A stretch of DNA of 64,000 nt from Fasciola hepatica (lineage: Eukaryota > Platyhelminthes > Trematoda > Plagiorchiida > Fasciolidae). This document shows, in pieces, positions 25,901 through 35,445 of this stretch. The notes under the pieces were generated by a model. The model worked only from the letters and a program-made list of their open reading frames with translations. It had not been told where the DNA came from and did no database searches. Within the stretch, counting starts at the first letter, position 1; every line of letters begins with the position of its first letter. Location: NCBI GenBank assembly GCA_948099385.1, contig CANUEZ040000140.1, positions 1-64,000 on the forward strand, given 5' to 3'. The translations under genes and the position numbers were made by a program.

Positions 25901-28900
25901 CCACTTGTCGCATTGTCTTATCAATGAAACGATCCAGATATCCGTTTTTCAGGAACACATTGCGCAGAGAACGAAGTTCGTTGTCCATTGTGTCCTCAGT
26001 ACAAATTTTGAGTGCTGTATTAATCAGGCAACGGATTAAGTTGCGCTTAAGTTGGAGTGGGACGAAACTTTCGAAGTGAATGTAACGCCCATTCCACGTT
26101 GCTTTCCTGTGCACTGATCGTTGAGCTGAGCTATCCACTCGCCGGCTTAGGCACACATCTAGAAAGGCTATTTCATTGTATGCCTCTTTTTCCATCGTAA
26201 ACTGCATATTAGGATGGGCTGTGCTGAATGTGTTTAACATAAAGTTTATGTCCATGGTGTCTTCCGCCACACACATTTTATCATCCACATAGCGTTTATA
26301 AAGCACACATTGCCTGATGGTGGACTGCAGTTGATTATTCCCAATTTTCGCCATGGAAACATCGGCGAATAGTGGTTCCATTGATACTCCCTCTTTTTGA
26401 CGATAGATTTCGTCAATGAATTTAAATTGCACTTTAAACGTGCAAACAAAGAGGAGTTGTTTCATTTTGTCCACCGGAAGGCCCAAGTTCATGTTGTTTT
26501 CTTGAAAATAGTCGCACAGATCCGTTGATCCGACTAATGACACCGCAGTCACTCATTCATGGTCCAGAGACGGATCGAGGCCACGCATGTGACATTTGAT
26601 TGCCTCTCCCCCACTTAAGTTTTGACTCATCGCCTTATCTGTTCATATAACATATGATGTAATGGCATAATATGTTACACTTGGAACTATAAATCAGGAA
26701 TCAGTGTGAAATTGAACAAGTTTAAGAACAATTTATCGTGTTATTTTCTGTTGCAGTTCAATTTGCACCATTGGGTATTCTCTTCAAGCAATAGTTTTGT
26801 GTGTACATTATTGATACAGAAATGGAATCGTTCCCTTTTTCTCTAATAAGTTGCACCCTTCAGAATAACATATTTGAATCGGAAAAACATCATGTAGATC
26901 GTCATGTTGCTCGTTAAGATGTTCGTATTATCGAGTATTGTCAATATTTCTTACGATTCAAGTACTTTGAGTCCAGATTCTTTCAATTTCCGATCGCCTT
27001 CTAACACACGAAGGAACATGTCTGCTGTAACATTCTGTGAATTGAAAATAAGGACAAAGTTATCGCAAAGCAGATCCAAACATTTGTAGATATATGCAGA
27101 CTCGAGTAAATAAATGAATAACTGACTAAATGAATAAGGTTTATCATAGTGTAAAGTGGTTTTGAGGTGACAGCTGAGATGCATATTATCCACCAATAAA
27201 ACAATTTGAATGTATGTAAGCACTAAACTCAAATGGTGTGTAATTTTCACTACTTGAGTGGAAACGAGTAGAGAGAAGGCGTCCACAAAAATCGTTGTCG
27301 AACGAGTGATAAGGCTCCTCTCATCATTATAAATCATGCGAGTGCTATACACTTGTGTTGTCCTCATTATGATTACTCCCCATTGGTTCCGTAGTTTCAA
27401 CTGGGAAGTTTAGCATTGTTACTACTTGACGAATGTTTTCATAATTTAGGGAAGCCCTTTTTCACTTACATTAAATTGGTTTTGATTTGTACGTTGTAGA
27501 AATCAGCAGAACAGTGTCATATAGACTGTACCTGTGTATCTTGATGGAAATATCGGTAGCTTTACACAGCCGGTAAGTGTAGCATTTTTCACTTCTTTAT
27601 TCATAATCATAATCACAATCAAAAACAGTTCCTTACCAATCATTCATTTAATATTGAATTTTAAAATATCTGTTCACAACAGGATGATCTTGCAGTCTAC
27701 TCGTCTCAATCACTGGTGTACAAACACCGTTCGCCGACTAATTTACTCAGATTCTTTTACTCAATATATATCGAGCAGAGATATCGATATCACGTTAAAT
27801 CGAAAACGAGCACTTACTTCTCCCCGATAATTAATTTTCACTCCTGCGTAAACATCCTTGTGTTGATAATCGTTGAACAGTTTACCCGGGAACGGGTTGC
27901 TTTTAAACGAGATGAGTAGAAACAAGAGGAATTCAAACACTGTTCTAACTTATGATTAATTTAAACGCTCCTTCATTGCGTTTATCAGATCTACTTAGTT
28001 TGAATTCGGTCAAGACACAACCTGCACTCTAGTGTACACGAACGACAATATTTTGAATTTTGCTTGGTGTAATGGTACTGCCAGACAGGCCATGAATAAA
28101 CGGTCTGGTTCAGTCAGCAGATAGCATACTATCGGCCGTCCAGGATCAGAGGCAAGTTCGAAGTCAGCTACGTAGAGAATACGATCGGCTGCCTAGAATC
28201 ACAAGAAAGAATGGAGGCAGCCAACCGGATCAATGATCCAATCAGCTGCCAGCACTTTTCTGAACCGACCGGAGACGGATCAATCAATCAGGGTGAAACC
28301 AAACACATCAGCCTAAAGGACGGCATAAAAATATCAGTGGGTCAATAAGTTCTGATGCAAAGATTTGGTTATGATCATCCCACATATGTATTCTTTATCA
28401 ATAAATTGATATGGTGCAAAGTCAGAAAATTCTCTCCACTGTAGTTAGTGATTGACTATGGAGCTCCTGGTGTATCGTGTGGAAAGGAAAATTTCTTCAC
28501 TGGTGAATAACAATGATTTCCATGTAATTTATTAGAACGAAATGTGAAACACATGTAATACAGAGAATCCCGTGATTATCATCCAACTGGTTCTTGTGGA
28601 GAAGACAGAAATGAGCGCAGTCTAAATATCAGTGGAAATTCAGTCCATCAGAGTACAGTAATGCAACACTGAATGCAAAATTGTTTATTTCTGAAGAAAC
28701 TTACTTAGTGTTGTTGGCAATGTCATCGTAAATCATGGTGATGATGTTCTCGGGTGGAATTCCATTTTTCCTCAAAACATGATAAGCGTGACATACATCA
28801 GCCTGAAAATGAGAAATATGCATAGGTCCTTCTTCATCAGATTTTCTCAGATTACCTTGCCCACTGGTTGCTGAATTGCTTGTACAGGATTGAAATGCTC

Positions 28901-31853
28901 CGGTAGGAGTAGCTGTGATCTATTCATAATCGAATCAAAAATTACTACATTACTCCAACCAAACGCGTTTCTATAAGGGGATTTAACATAAATGTTTACT
29001 CTCACAGAGAGTAACTTTAACAACTTCTGACAAACGTTAGTACAGCTGGATTCGTTTATTTTCATTGTTTATTTCTTGCCCATGCAATATCGCATATTAC
29101 CCATCCACCGCTGGATATGAGATTTAGAAAGTGTCAATAACGGGAGTATGCCTCCACGACACAGCTCTATATTTGGGATACATATGGGGAACATACATTT
29201 TTGCAGGTCACCAATGATTTCAGTCTGAAGTCAAATCAGGTGTTTGCTTTTTACATATCCGTGGGAAGATATTTGACAGTGAACGGCTATATTCCCAACA
29301 ATTACACGAAAACCAAACACACCATTACCAAAAATAAAGAATACAAAGAGAAGGGGTGACTTGTGAACTAAGAAATTGGGATGGGATAGCCCAACCTCAG
29401 CATCCTTTGCATACGTTTTAACGAAGTAACAGTCACTGACAGGCATGAAGGACGTGTAGGTTGAGAATGGAAACAAGGATAGGATTGCGCCTTATAGGAT
29501 ATCTTGGATGGAAACGGCGATGGAAGAGGTTCTGCCTCCGTATCGTGCAAAATGTTGTCGATGAAAAGAGCAATCAGATAATAGTCCAATAAGTGAGGGT
29601 TATATTCCGTTATGCGAGATGACGTTGAGAATTACTTATTTATCATCTCTTTTAAGGGCGCCCTTATAATTTGGGAAGCAGGTTCATACAGAATGTTATT
29701 TTTTGTCCAGTGAAGACAGTATATTATGAGTCAGTGAAGCAATGACATCCAGGGTACAACAGGATAGACGGTATGCGAGCTGGTTTATATTTCGTATTGT
29801 ACAATAATTGGTCAGTCCTTGGAGTAACAACTTCTCAGACACCTTTGATGTAATGGAGATACATCCAGTTGGAAGGAATTTGGTCGTTCCTTTCTTGGGC
29901 ATTGTTTTGATGTAAGCTGATCCCCAACAGTCAGGAATCTTTCACAATCCAGGCGCCGACTAAGTAATTGTGTTGTTACTGGTGTAAGTATTTGCGCACA
30001 TCGCCTATGTACATATGAGTGGAGATTATCTGATCCGTGGGATTTGTTTCATTTGTGATTTGACAGTTCTTCGTAAACAGCTTGTTGGAGATGGAGCCGG
30101 TAAATGTGGGATAAGATAGTGCATTGAGACAGGTGAACCACGAAGAACGGGACTACGTGTTGAAGTCGCGGTTTAGATGTTCGAAATTTACGTTCGTGGA
30201 TAAGTATCTCGTGGAGCTACCACTCAAATATTTAATGGATATCCAAAGTTCTTGGTAAATACTGTTGGCTAAGAGCACACGACTGTAAATACCATTTGGT
30301 CTGAGGATTTTTGATTTAAATGACAAAGAAAGGATTGCCACTGTTCGGTGTTTCTCACTATTTGAAACACTTTCCTACCTACGGCGTAATATTTGAGGGA
30401 CGGAGAGGGGAATCGGTCAAAACGGAAGTATATGGTTTCCAATTAGCAACACATAGCGCATCATAAGTTCAAGTAACTAGTGAGATGCTCGCAAAACACA
30501 GTAGGGTCCTGATGGTTGATGTCGAAGTTAGTCTGCTTGATTATACCTCGAAATCTTTGTAGGATCTGTGGATCAAATTGACTAATTTCGCGCTACAGTT
30601 CACGACAGTGGGTTAGAACATTATGTTTACCTGATCTACACATCACTGATGTGAGCAGTTTTGTGACGTCATTTGACGTCCTCAAAGGGGACCTGCGTGC
30701 GGTTCGAACTAGATCGGGGTTGTTTGTGGAACAGTGATCAAGGTAGTCGTCAGTCCTAGTTACACAGTTCACAACGATTTTCGGAGCAAGTATTTTTAAC
30801 AGTTCTATCCAAGAATAGGTGGAATCATCACAAGCAAAGGTCGGCGAAGAAACAATGTAGCTTAAAAGTCTTGAAGAGAAAATTTTCGAGGAGTCCTTCA
30901 AAATAATAATAGAGCAAGTGTGAGTAATATGAATGTTTGTAATAAATTAGGAGCAGTATATAATCATACCTCTGGGTTTTGATAACATCATAAAAGCACT
31001 GATGTAAGAACTTGAGTGCATGAATATCACCTGGACAGAACTACTGCAACTGCTTTTAAGGTACGTAATAAACCCGTCCACGTTCTGACGAGGTGAGAAT
31101 CGGTCAGCGCGGCAGCGGACTTAGCCATTGAGATGGATAATTTTTCGTCAAATTAACCATCGAGCCATGCTTCTTGTAGCAGTGTGTTTCTATGTTTTCC
31201 ATATTATTGACGAAGAACTGAAGTTTCTAATGTGTGAGTGCACATTTGAACTGAGAATAATTGACATGCATATGAGTGATATTTTCGCTGCCGAAAAGCC
31301 ACCTTCAATGGAACAAGGTGTTTCTTCGAAAGCGTGTATGCTGTATTCTGTTTCTAACTGATTTCTCAATACATTTTTTGATGAAATTGAAGACTTGATG
31401 AGTTCCACAAATTCGCCAGAGTACTTTGACATCTCTCAACGGGACAATGGTCGTAATGGCAACATGGTTTGAAAAATGAAAACCGGTACTGTTTTGGTAC
31501 AACCTATGTGTTAATAATCCCTTGAAACGCCTCACTGCTGACAGTATTTGGTGAGACAATTTGAATAACCCCTATCGAAACAATCAGACCACTAGTGTGA
31601 TAGTCCATTGATTCACTTAAGGACACAGAACGAATAACGAATATTTAGTCGTGTATTCACTATCAGCATAAGCAATAAACGATGAAACCTAATGAGACAA
31701 AGAGAACATTTAATAATTTTGGCTTACCTGATGACGATAGTTTGACCAACCATTAGAACCGGCCACAAGCACAGCCCAGTGTGTTCTCCCATTGTCCTCC
31801 AAACCGAGAGTAAAGCTAATCAGCAAGCTGAGTATTAGCAAAATGAACTGCAT
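11029..31853 (-). CDS. LGMN: Legumain (asparaginyl endopeptidase, peptidase family C13), 13 exons
   Basis: Cysteine protease cutting after Asn. In flukes this family acts in the gut and in activating other proteases (family knowledge). Exons joined by GT-AG sites encode about 425 residues, the usual family length. Residues 1-19 form a signal peptide, followed by [20 protein letters not shown] (31-50). Catalytic His142 lies in YYSDHGAP and catalytic Cys183 in [18 protein letters not shown] follows at 202-211, then SHVMEYGD. The C-terminal prodomain ends with [16 protein letters not shown] and [13 protein letters not shown]13 enzymes usually have EACESGS, so the residue after Cys is Asn instead of Glu. 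Exon phases agree throughout except at exon 7/8, where the best sites leave one extra base. Coding bases are about 1,279 of 20,825. Introns 1, 4 and 5 carry retroelements. Introns 2, 3, 6, 7, 9, 11 and 12 show nothing I recognise; intron 10 has a TA run and intron 8 a 48-bp inverted repeat. Confidence 0.95.
12661..12816 (-). CDS. LGMN: Legumain exon 12
   Basis: 156 nt, acceptor TTTTCAG|TTG, donor CAA|GTGGGT. It encodes [20 protein letters not shown], then [20 protein letters not shown] and [12 protein letters not shown]. LDCxxxVYxQxKxKCFxxQQ aligns with the C-terminal prodomain of Sm32, including both cysteines. Confidence 0.93.
13252..13380 (-). CDS. LGMN: Legumain exon 11
   Basis: 129 nt, acceptor CCGAAAG|TCA, donor AAG|GTAAAT, phase 0 on both sides. 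It encodes [20 protein letters not shown], then [20 protein letters not shown] and TLK. The basic helical prodomain segment corresponds to the RDIPLHTLHRQI region of Sm32. Confidence 0.85.
13780..13813. repeat. (TA)n microsatellite in legumain intron 10
   Basis: TA run interrupted by one TTTA. Confidence 0.95.
14536..14613 (-). CDS. LGMN: Legumain exon 10
   Basis: 78 nt, acceptor CCTCCAG|AAAG, donor AGT|GTAAGT. It encodes [20 protein letters not shown] and GFNGDS. PVGEFQ matches the family motif PVxEFQG that precedes the activation peptide. NST is a possible N-glycosylation site. Confidence 0.9.
15650..15698 (-). CDS. LGMN: Legumain exon 9 (small)
   Basis: 49 nt, acceptor ACCTCAG|TG, donor ATA|GTGAGT. 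It reads [16 protein letters not shown]. SHVMxYGD is a hallmark of the family just before the activation region. Phase 2 in, phase 0 out. Confidence 0.9.
15699..17441. other. Legumain intron 8
   Basis: 1.7 kb. Apart from the inverted repeat at 16455-16597 I see no element or coding stretch. Confidence 0.6.
16455..16597. repeat. 48-bp inverted repeat with 47-nt loop (intron 8)
   Basis: The left arm 16455-16502 (GTAGAATTTTATTGCTCAAT...) pairs with 16550-16597 (ATTGAGCAATAAAATCCTAC at its end), with about 8 mismatches. The loop contains GTTACC-CGT-GGTGAC, which can form a stem, directly followed by CGAAAC and GTCGAC. It could be a small foldback or MITE-type element, or a relic of a ribozyme-bearing repeat. 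Confidence 0.8.
17442..17489 (-). CDS. LGMN: Legumain exon 8 (small; junction with exon 7 unresolved)
   Basis: 48 nt. It encodes [16 protein letters not shown] with donor CT|GTAAGT, in phase with exon 9 and aligned to the Sm32 segment HHLTQRTLDQQY. The nearest acceptor, TTCGTCAG|G at 17490, gives one base too many after exon 7. An alternative uses a weaker exon 7 donor four bases further on (GTGTAA) and an acceptor ATAAG at 17500, giving an open reading with KVMFVR inserted. A one-base indel, real or from assembly, is equally possible. Confidence 0.65.
17684..17805 (-). CDS. LGMN: Legumain exon 7
   Basis: 122 nt, acceptor TTTCAG|TTTGG, donor AAG|GTAAGT. It encodes [20 protein letters not shown], then [20 protein letters not shown] and K. 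TAANPxESS is the conserved substrate-pocket segment, and [12 protein letters not shown] resembles Sm32 (CGDPTISTCLAD). It ends in phase 0, which does not fit the next exon. Confidence 0.92.
18042..18174 (-). CDS. LGMN: Legumain exon 6 (catalytic Cys)
   Basis: 133 nt, acceptor TTGTAG|CTG, donor GATA|GTGAGT. It encodes [19 protein letters not shown] then [16 protein letters not shown] and RWILPKNID. Cys183 of EACNSGS is the expected catalytic cysteine. The usual Glu after it is Asn here. The schistosome paralogue Sm32 instead replaces the Cys itself, from memory of that protein. Confidence 0.92.
18175..20669. other. 3' part of legumain intron 5 up to the RTE element
   Basis: Nothing recognised. 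The short open frames near 19470-20220 lack domains and splice context. Confidence 0.5.
20670..22720 (+). mobile_element. RTE-like non-LTR retrotransposon, decayed, in legumain intron 5
   Basis: The 5' part (about 20680-21030) reads as an apurinic-type endonuclease: [20 protein letters not shown], a [13 protein letters not shown] motif, and after a frame shift [15 protein letters not shown]. The 3' part (21610-22080) is [12 protein letters not shown], the [13 protein letters not shown] helix, [20 protein letters not shown] (catalytic YADD now YADE) and [10 protein letters not shown]. The C-terminal region follows (22140-22400) with [19 protein letters not shown] and [11 protein letters not shown] in shifted frames. 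It resembles the RTE/Perere-3 style of trematode elements, from memory. It lies antisense to legumain, and frame shifts and stops make it dead. Confidence 0.85.
22897..22952. repeat. (TA)n microsatellite in legumain intron 5
   Basis: 28 uninterrupted TA units by eye, just downstream of the RTE remnant. Confidence 0.97.
23247..23322 (-). CDS. LGMN: Legumain exon 5 (catalytic His)
   Basis: 76 nt, acceptor TTTCCAG|TGG. It reads [20 protein letters not shown] and TFPKGL. The His of SDHG (residue 142) is the catalytic histidine of family C13. The donor CTG|GTTAGT is less ideal but is the only GT that keeps the phase with exon 6. Confidence 0.9.
23840..25172 (-). mobile_element. Penelope-like element 1 (RT palm to GIY-YIG), legumain intron 4
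   Basis: A 331-codon minus-strand open frame (25093-24098) starts at [14 protein letters not shown], runs through [10 protein letters not shown] (RT motif C), [30 protein letters not shown] and the linker, and ends in a GIY-YIG nuclease: [20 protein letters not shown], then a terminal [12 protein letters not shown] with the catalytic Glu. One frame shift upstream, [11 protein letters not shown] continues the RT to about 25140, so roughly the N-terminal half of the RT is missing. Inverted flanks at 23840-23900 and 25110-25172 share GATTGTAATGGCTT and CATATGTTC motifs. Inserted in the same strand sense as legumain. Confidence 0.92.
25213..25335. repeat. Inverted terminal repeat, left end of PLE 2
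   Basis: Reverse complement of 26507-26632. Shared phrases include GGCGATGAGTC, GTGGGGGAGAG, CACATGCGTGGCCTCGATCC and GTGTCATTAGTCGGATCAAC. It holds a small perfect hairpin, GATCC-GTCTCT-GGATC. Confidence 0.88.
26507..26632. repeat. Inverted terminal repeat, right end of PLE 2
   Basis: Partner of 25213-25335. The hairpin of the left copy is imperfect here (GGACC for GGATC). Confidence 0.88.
26955..27034 (-). CDS. LGMN: Legumain exon 4
   Basis: 80 nt, acceptor TTCACAG|AATG, donor TC|GTAAGA. It encodes [20 protein letters not shown] then GLKVLE, matching the family block around FLKVLKGD. It ends in phase 2. The preceding exon in the transcript (exon 3) is about 0.8 kb away, and the next one (exon 5) lies beyond two PLEs. 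Confidence 0.92.
27818..27899 (-). CDS. LGMN: Legumain exon 3
   Basis: 82 nt. It completes an Asn codon, then reads [20 protein letters not shown] and KINYRGE. The donor is GAA|GTAAGT, phase 0. [10 protein letters not shown] is highly conserved in fluke legumains. Confidence 0.93.
27900..28704. other. Legumain intron 2
   Basis: 0.8 kb. A relatively GC-rich part at about 28080-28330 looks different in composition from its surroundings but shows no coding or repeat match within the window. Confidence 0.4.
28705..28802 (-). CDS. LGMN: Legumain exon 2
   Basis: 98 nt, acceptor TTTTCAG|GC, donor AA|GTAAGT. It encodes [20 protein letters not shown] then [12 protein letters not shown], the standard second block of C13 proteases. 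It ends in phase 2. Confidence 0.93.
29230..30905 (-). mobile_element. CR1-like non-LTR retrotransposon remnant in legumain intron 1
   Basis: Reading down the minus strand: an endonuclease C-terminal part with [20 protein letters not shown] and SPLRTSNDV (30900-30595); a linker with [15 protein letters not shown] and FEHLNRDF (about 30235-30155); RT start [20 protein letters not shown], then [20 protein letters not shown] and LSSLDKK (29885-29700); and motif [13 protein letters not shown] followed by [15 protein letters not shown] (about 29490-29390), where the catalytic YADD is YAKD. The order is that of a jockey/CR1-type element, with several frame shifts. Inserted in legumain sense orientation. 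Confidence 0.85.
31728..31853 (-). CDS. LGMN: Legumain exon 1 (start, signal peptide)
   Basis: 126 nt, residues 1-42, phase 0 end. The ATG at 31853-31851 opens [17 protein letters not shown], a hydrophobic signal peptide, then [18 protein letters not shown], the conserved C13 N-terminus. The donor is CAG|GTAAGC. A TATA box lies about 50 bp upstream. Confidence 0.93.
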
Positions 31854-31901
31854 AGTTTAGCGGTCTTACGCTACTCCAAATGCCCGAAGTTGGGTGCTAA
31901 C

Positions 31902-31908
31902 TTATATA
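31902..31908 (-). promoter_or_regulatory. TATA box of legumain
   Basis: TATATAA on the minus strand, about 50 bp upstream of the ATG, implying a 5' UTR of roughly 20 nt. Trans-splicing in flatworms could change the real 5' end. Confidence 0.6.
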
Positions 31909-31919
31909 CAGTCTTTATT

Positions 31920-34900
31920 AAACCACTGCGCCCATCGGTCATATTCTATTCTGGAAAGCTAGGACTGAGGACTGAAAAGTCACTTCGCCATCTGTGATTT
32001 TTTAAAATGACCTTTGATTAGTGTTTTTAGTGAGAGGGCACTTCATTTGAATAGTCGAATTTCCGACTTGAAACACCATCGAGTATTTTTCTCATTGATA
32101 TATTACGATGGATGTCTCAGAGATAAACTATGCTTAAGTTGGCATCCAAAGGAGTCTGTTTTTATTCATCACATATGAATGCGGCTTTTTTGATATTTCG
32201 ATGGCAGACGTTCCTTTATTAATTTGTTGTGAAGACTTTGTACTATGATTTAGACCTGATCTGTTTCTGAAATTTATATCCAATTTTTGAAACAAATTTT
32301 GCACTTCGATGTAAGAATAGAACATCTAGCAATCACTGGAGCAAGTAAGTCACTAACCAGTGCGGCATTTTCACACAGCTCAGTCTCATCACAGACTAAG
32401 CGTGTTCTAGGCTTTCGGTGATCGGTAAAACTACGGAGATGACAATCAAGACCAGCTAAATGAAGCTGTTAGCATCTGCTTCCAGTGTATACGTAAGTCT
32501 GTGTAGTGAAAAGCGAGTTATGTGTTCGTAGGCTTCCCCGGGAACATGTTCAATATATTTGGATGTTATCGCGTAAGTGCGAATTGCTGAAAAAAAATTG
32601 TTCTCCAAACGGTACTTAACATAAAACACAAATATGACCGAAATGACAAGACGAAAATTCTTCCCACGACCCGAGGTTGCTCTGTCCAAACCGCTCCGCA
32701 AACGTAGAATCTTATTCCGTGAAAACCTTTGTAACCCGCATATTGTCAGTGTAGAGATTACTCAATAAATTAATGCCACAGTAGACAGCCCTTACTTGGA
32801 AAACCACTGTATAGCACCTTCGTAAATTGTTGTTAGGAACCAGCTCTTTCCACAGTTTGTTCTACAATGGGTAACAAATCTAAAGAATTCAAATCATTCG
32901 CAACCAGTGTCGAAAATAATTTAGATTGTACATAGCAACTTGTTACTGATAATGTTGTAGTATGCAAAGATCAGTGTCTTCCAACGGAGTTGCTCGTAAT
33001 CGATCTGAAAAATAATAAAACAGAGAATTCCATGAGCACAAAGGCTCAGTAAATGCATCAACAAGATCCTACACTTACACTAATCGAACACCAGTATGGC
33101 TGCTAACAGCCTGCTCACTACAATGTATATGATGTGTTAGAAAAGTTGCTCAAGTGATTCACGATGTGGCATAACAGTATGCTAGCAGCGTTCTGAGAAC
33201 TCAGCGTCTCAGAGACTGGATTAGGTAATCTAGAGAAAAAATCAAACTGACGGATTGTTTACTGGGAGAAAAGTGATCAGTTGCGCTCACATTTGTGAGT
33301 CAGTGCCATCTACACGATATCGAGTTTTAACATTTTTTGAGTTCTTCTACATCGATACGCAAGAAAACCCGGAATACCTTCCTCATTGGAAAGGTCACGA
33401 AGTGAAATAATCAAAGACATTCCTAGGACCTTTCAGTAATTCTCCGGCGCACATACCCACCTTACTCGCCATCCTGTGATACTGCCTATTGGTTGATTTT
33501 CAAGAAACTCCTTCGATATATTGAGTGCTTTCTCGGAAATCGGGGAATATCAGCAAATGTTTCACGGGCATCGCCTTAGGAAAATTCTTATGCAATTGAC
33601 CTATAACTTTCGACGTACATACCGCCACATGTTTTCTAAATTCAAAATGAACTTACAAACTAGTGTTAAATAAAACCAGTTTCCTTTTCTGAATTCATTT
33701 GTAATTCGAGGTTGGTGTTTCTTAACTAAGCTAAAGGGGTCAACTACGCAATAAGTTTGTTATGAAGTTGTCAACTAAAAAGGAGCTTAGTTCTGAGCCC
33801 ATAGTCACGCTATCAAGCGGTTAACTAAATCCAACCTAATTCACTTCTGGCGATTTGGATATCTGTATGCACTACAGAAAACGATGGGAGTAGTTAGATT
33901 TTGAAATCCGGTGAAAAAATGCTTTAGGTTGTCTACGTGAGAAGGCGCCAAATGATGACGTTATTTGCTAAGTAAAGAGTCGAAAATACTTCACTTTACG
34001 GCGATGCGATCTCACACAGCTATCCGCATATCCCTGGGACATTGTTATAGGTATGACAACCAATGTGAACATATCTATGTTGAATAAACTGTTCATGCTG
34101 ATCACGTTTGCCCGACCTTCAATAGAAAATCCAAGTCAAATCTTGTTTGGTTGTATTTCATCCATTAGCATTGTATCTGTAGTTAACGTGTTTACAGATC
34201 AGTTATATATAACTGCTTCAGTCTTCTGACTTTTAATGATTGCAATGAATGTTTACCTACCGGAAAGAAACATAATATAATGCAGGTCATTTTTTCACTT
34301 AGATACTCCCAATGAATCTGCTGAAGGTATATGGTGATGGACTATGGACAACACGTTGCCGGTAGCACTGATTCGACTGAAAAAAACAATTTATTATGAA
34401 ATTTCTATTTGTAGATATCGTTACCAGTCTGTCTAAAACCGGTAGCTCAAATTGAGATTTAAATATCAAACTACTTGCGAGAAGAGAACATTCGCGTTGA
34501 TTCACATATGTTATCAAATATTTCTAAAACAACTTAACATCGATACGCCCAGTGGTCCAAACTATAACCATTCGGGGTAGAATATCAAATTGTCAATTTT
34601 GATAGGAGGGATTGGAAATAATTCCACACACTCATGATTGCATTCGCACATAGACGATCGAAGAAGCATATGATGCATACTGATGGTTCATTTCTCGTCC
34701 TCGTTTGAAATCAGTAGCATCAGCAGTGGCTGTGTACATATGTCAGGTCACTCGTGAATCTTGCACAACGTAGCCAATAACAAGTGTTAATATATTTTTC
34801 GCCGGCAAACTGCATGATCCATTCAAAGCTCTTAGATATGATCTCGTTGATTGAAGATAGACCATAGGAGCTCAGAATTTGGTTCAGTTAAAAAGTTATG

Positions 34901-35445
34901 TTTAAAGAACTTCCCTTAATACATTTACCCAGTATATAACCAAAGGTTGCCCCTAATTCTGTATATACGAATTCGGTAAAGCGATGATTTCTCCAGTCGT
35001 TTTCAGATACTCATTCACATTCGGGACCACCAGCGGACGGTTTATTCAAGCAAACAACAAAACGAGACGTTTTGCTATTAAGGTAGTCACAGTCCTCAAA
35101 TATGAACAAGCGGTCCAACTGTGATTCGAAGCTGGTTGATAATACGAATGATGGATTAGGTGTGAGCAACCAGACTGTAGAAAACTTGGACATCCAAGAC
35201 GGATGCGTGCACTCCAGCGACAGAGGTAGGAGAGGCGCTTTAATTGCTTTCCTTTAGAGACGGGTGGAATTTCACTAAAATTTGGGAGTAGAGTGTAGAT
35301 TCAGTTCCATACTGCTAGTTATCGACAAACCTAAAGAACCCAAGTTATCAGGCAACTGAACAGGGTGCAAACAGATAGACTCCATGCGGATACTGCTCAA
35401 CCACTATCGCTCGTCTTCCCAGTTCAGTCTGAAGAAATGTATAGT
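31920..35445. other. Upstream flank of legumain to the palindrome
   Basis: 3.5 kb without a gene or element I can name. The short frames (for example 32456-32701 minus) show no domain. Legumain upstream regulatory sequence would lie in its first part. Confidence 0.5.

Larger units (their letters stand above)
25213..26632 (-). mobile_element. Penelope-like element 2 with inverted terminal repeats, one stop codon
   Basis: The frame runs from 26552 to 25371 with a single in-frame TAG at 25733-25731. Before it is the RT part: [26 protein letters not shown] (motif C), [20 protein letters not shown] and [18 protein letters not shown]. After it is [29 protein letters not shown] and a late [13 protein letters not shown]. 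Both ends carry about 123 bp of inverted repeat (25213-25335 and 26507-26632), and the right one overlaps the first codons of the frame. The RT is 5'-truncated like its neighbour. MGSPLGP has become MEPLFAD, so motif B is damaged. Related to but clearly diverged from element 1. Confidence 0.92.

Noticed and set aside
30700..30725. B-box-like GGTTCGAAC
   Set aside because: It lies inside the endonuclease coding remnant of the CR1-like element and has no matching A box.
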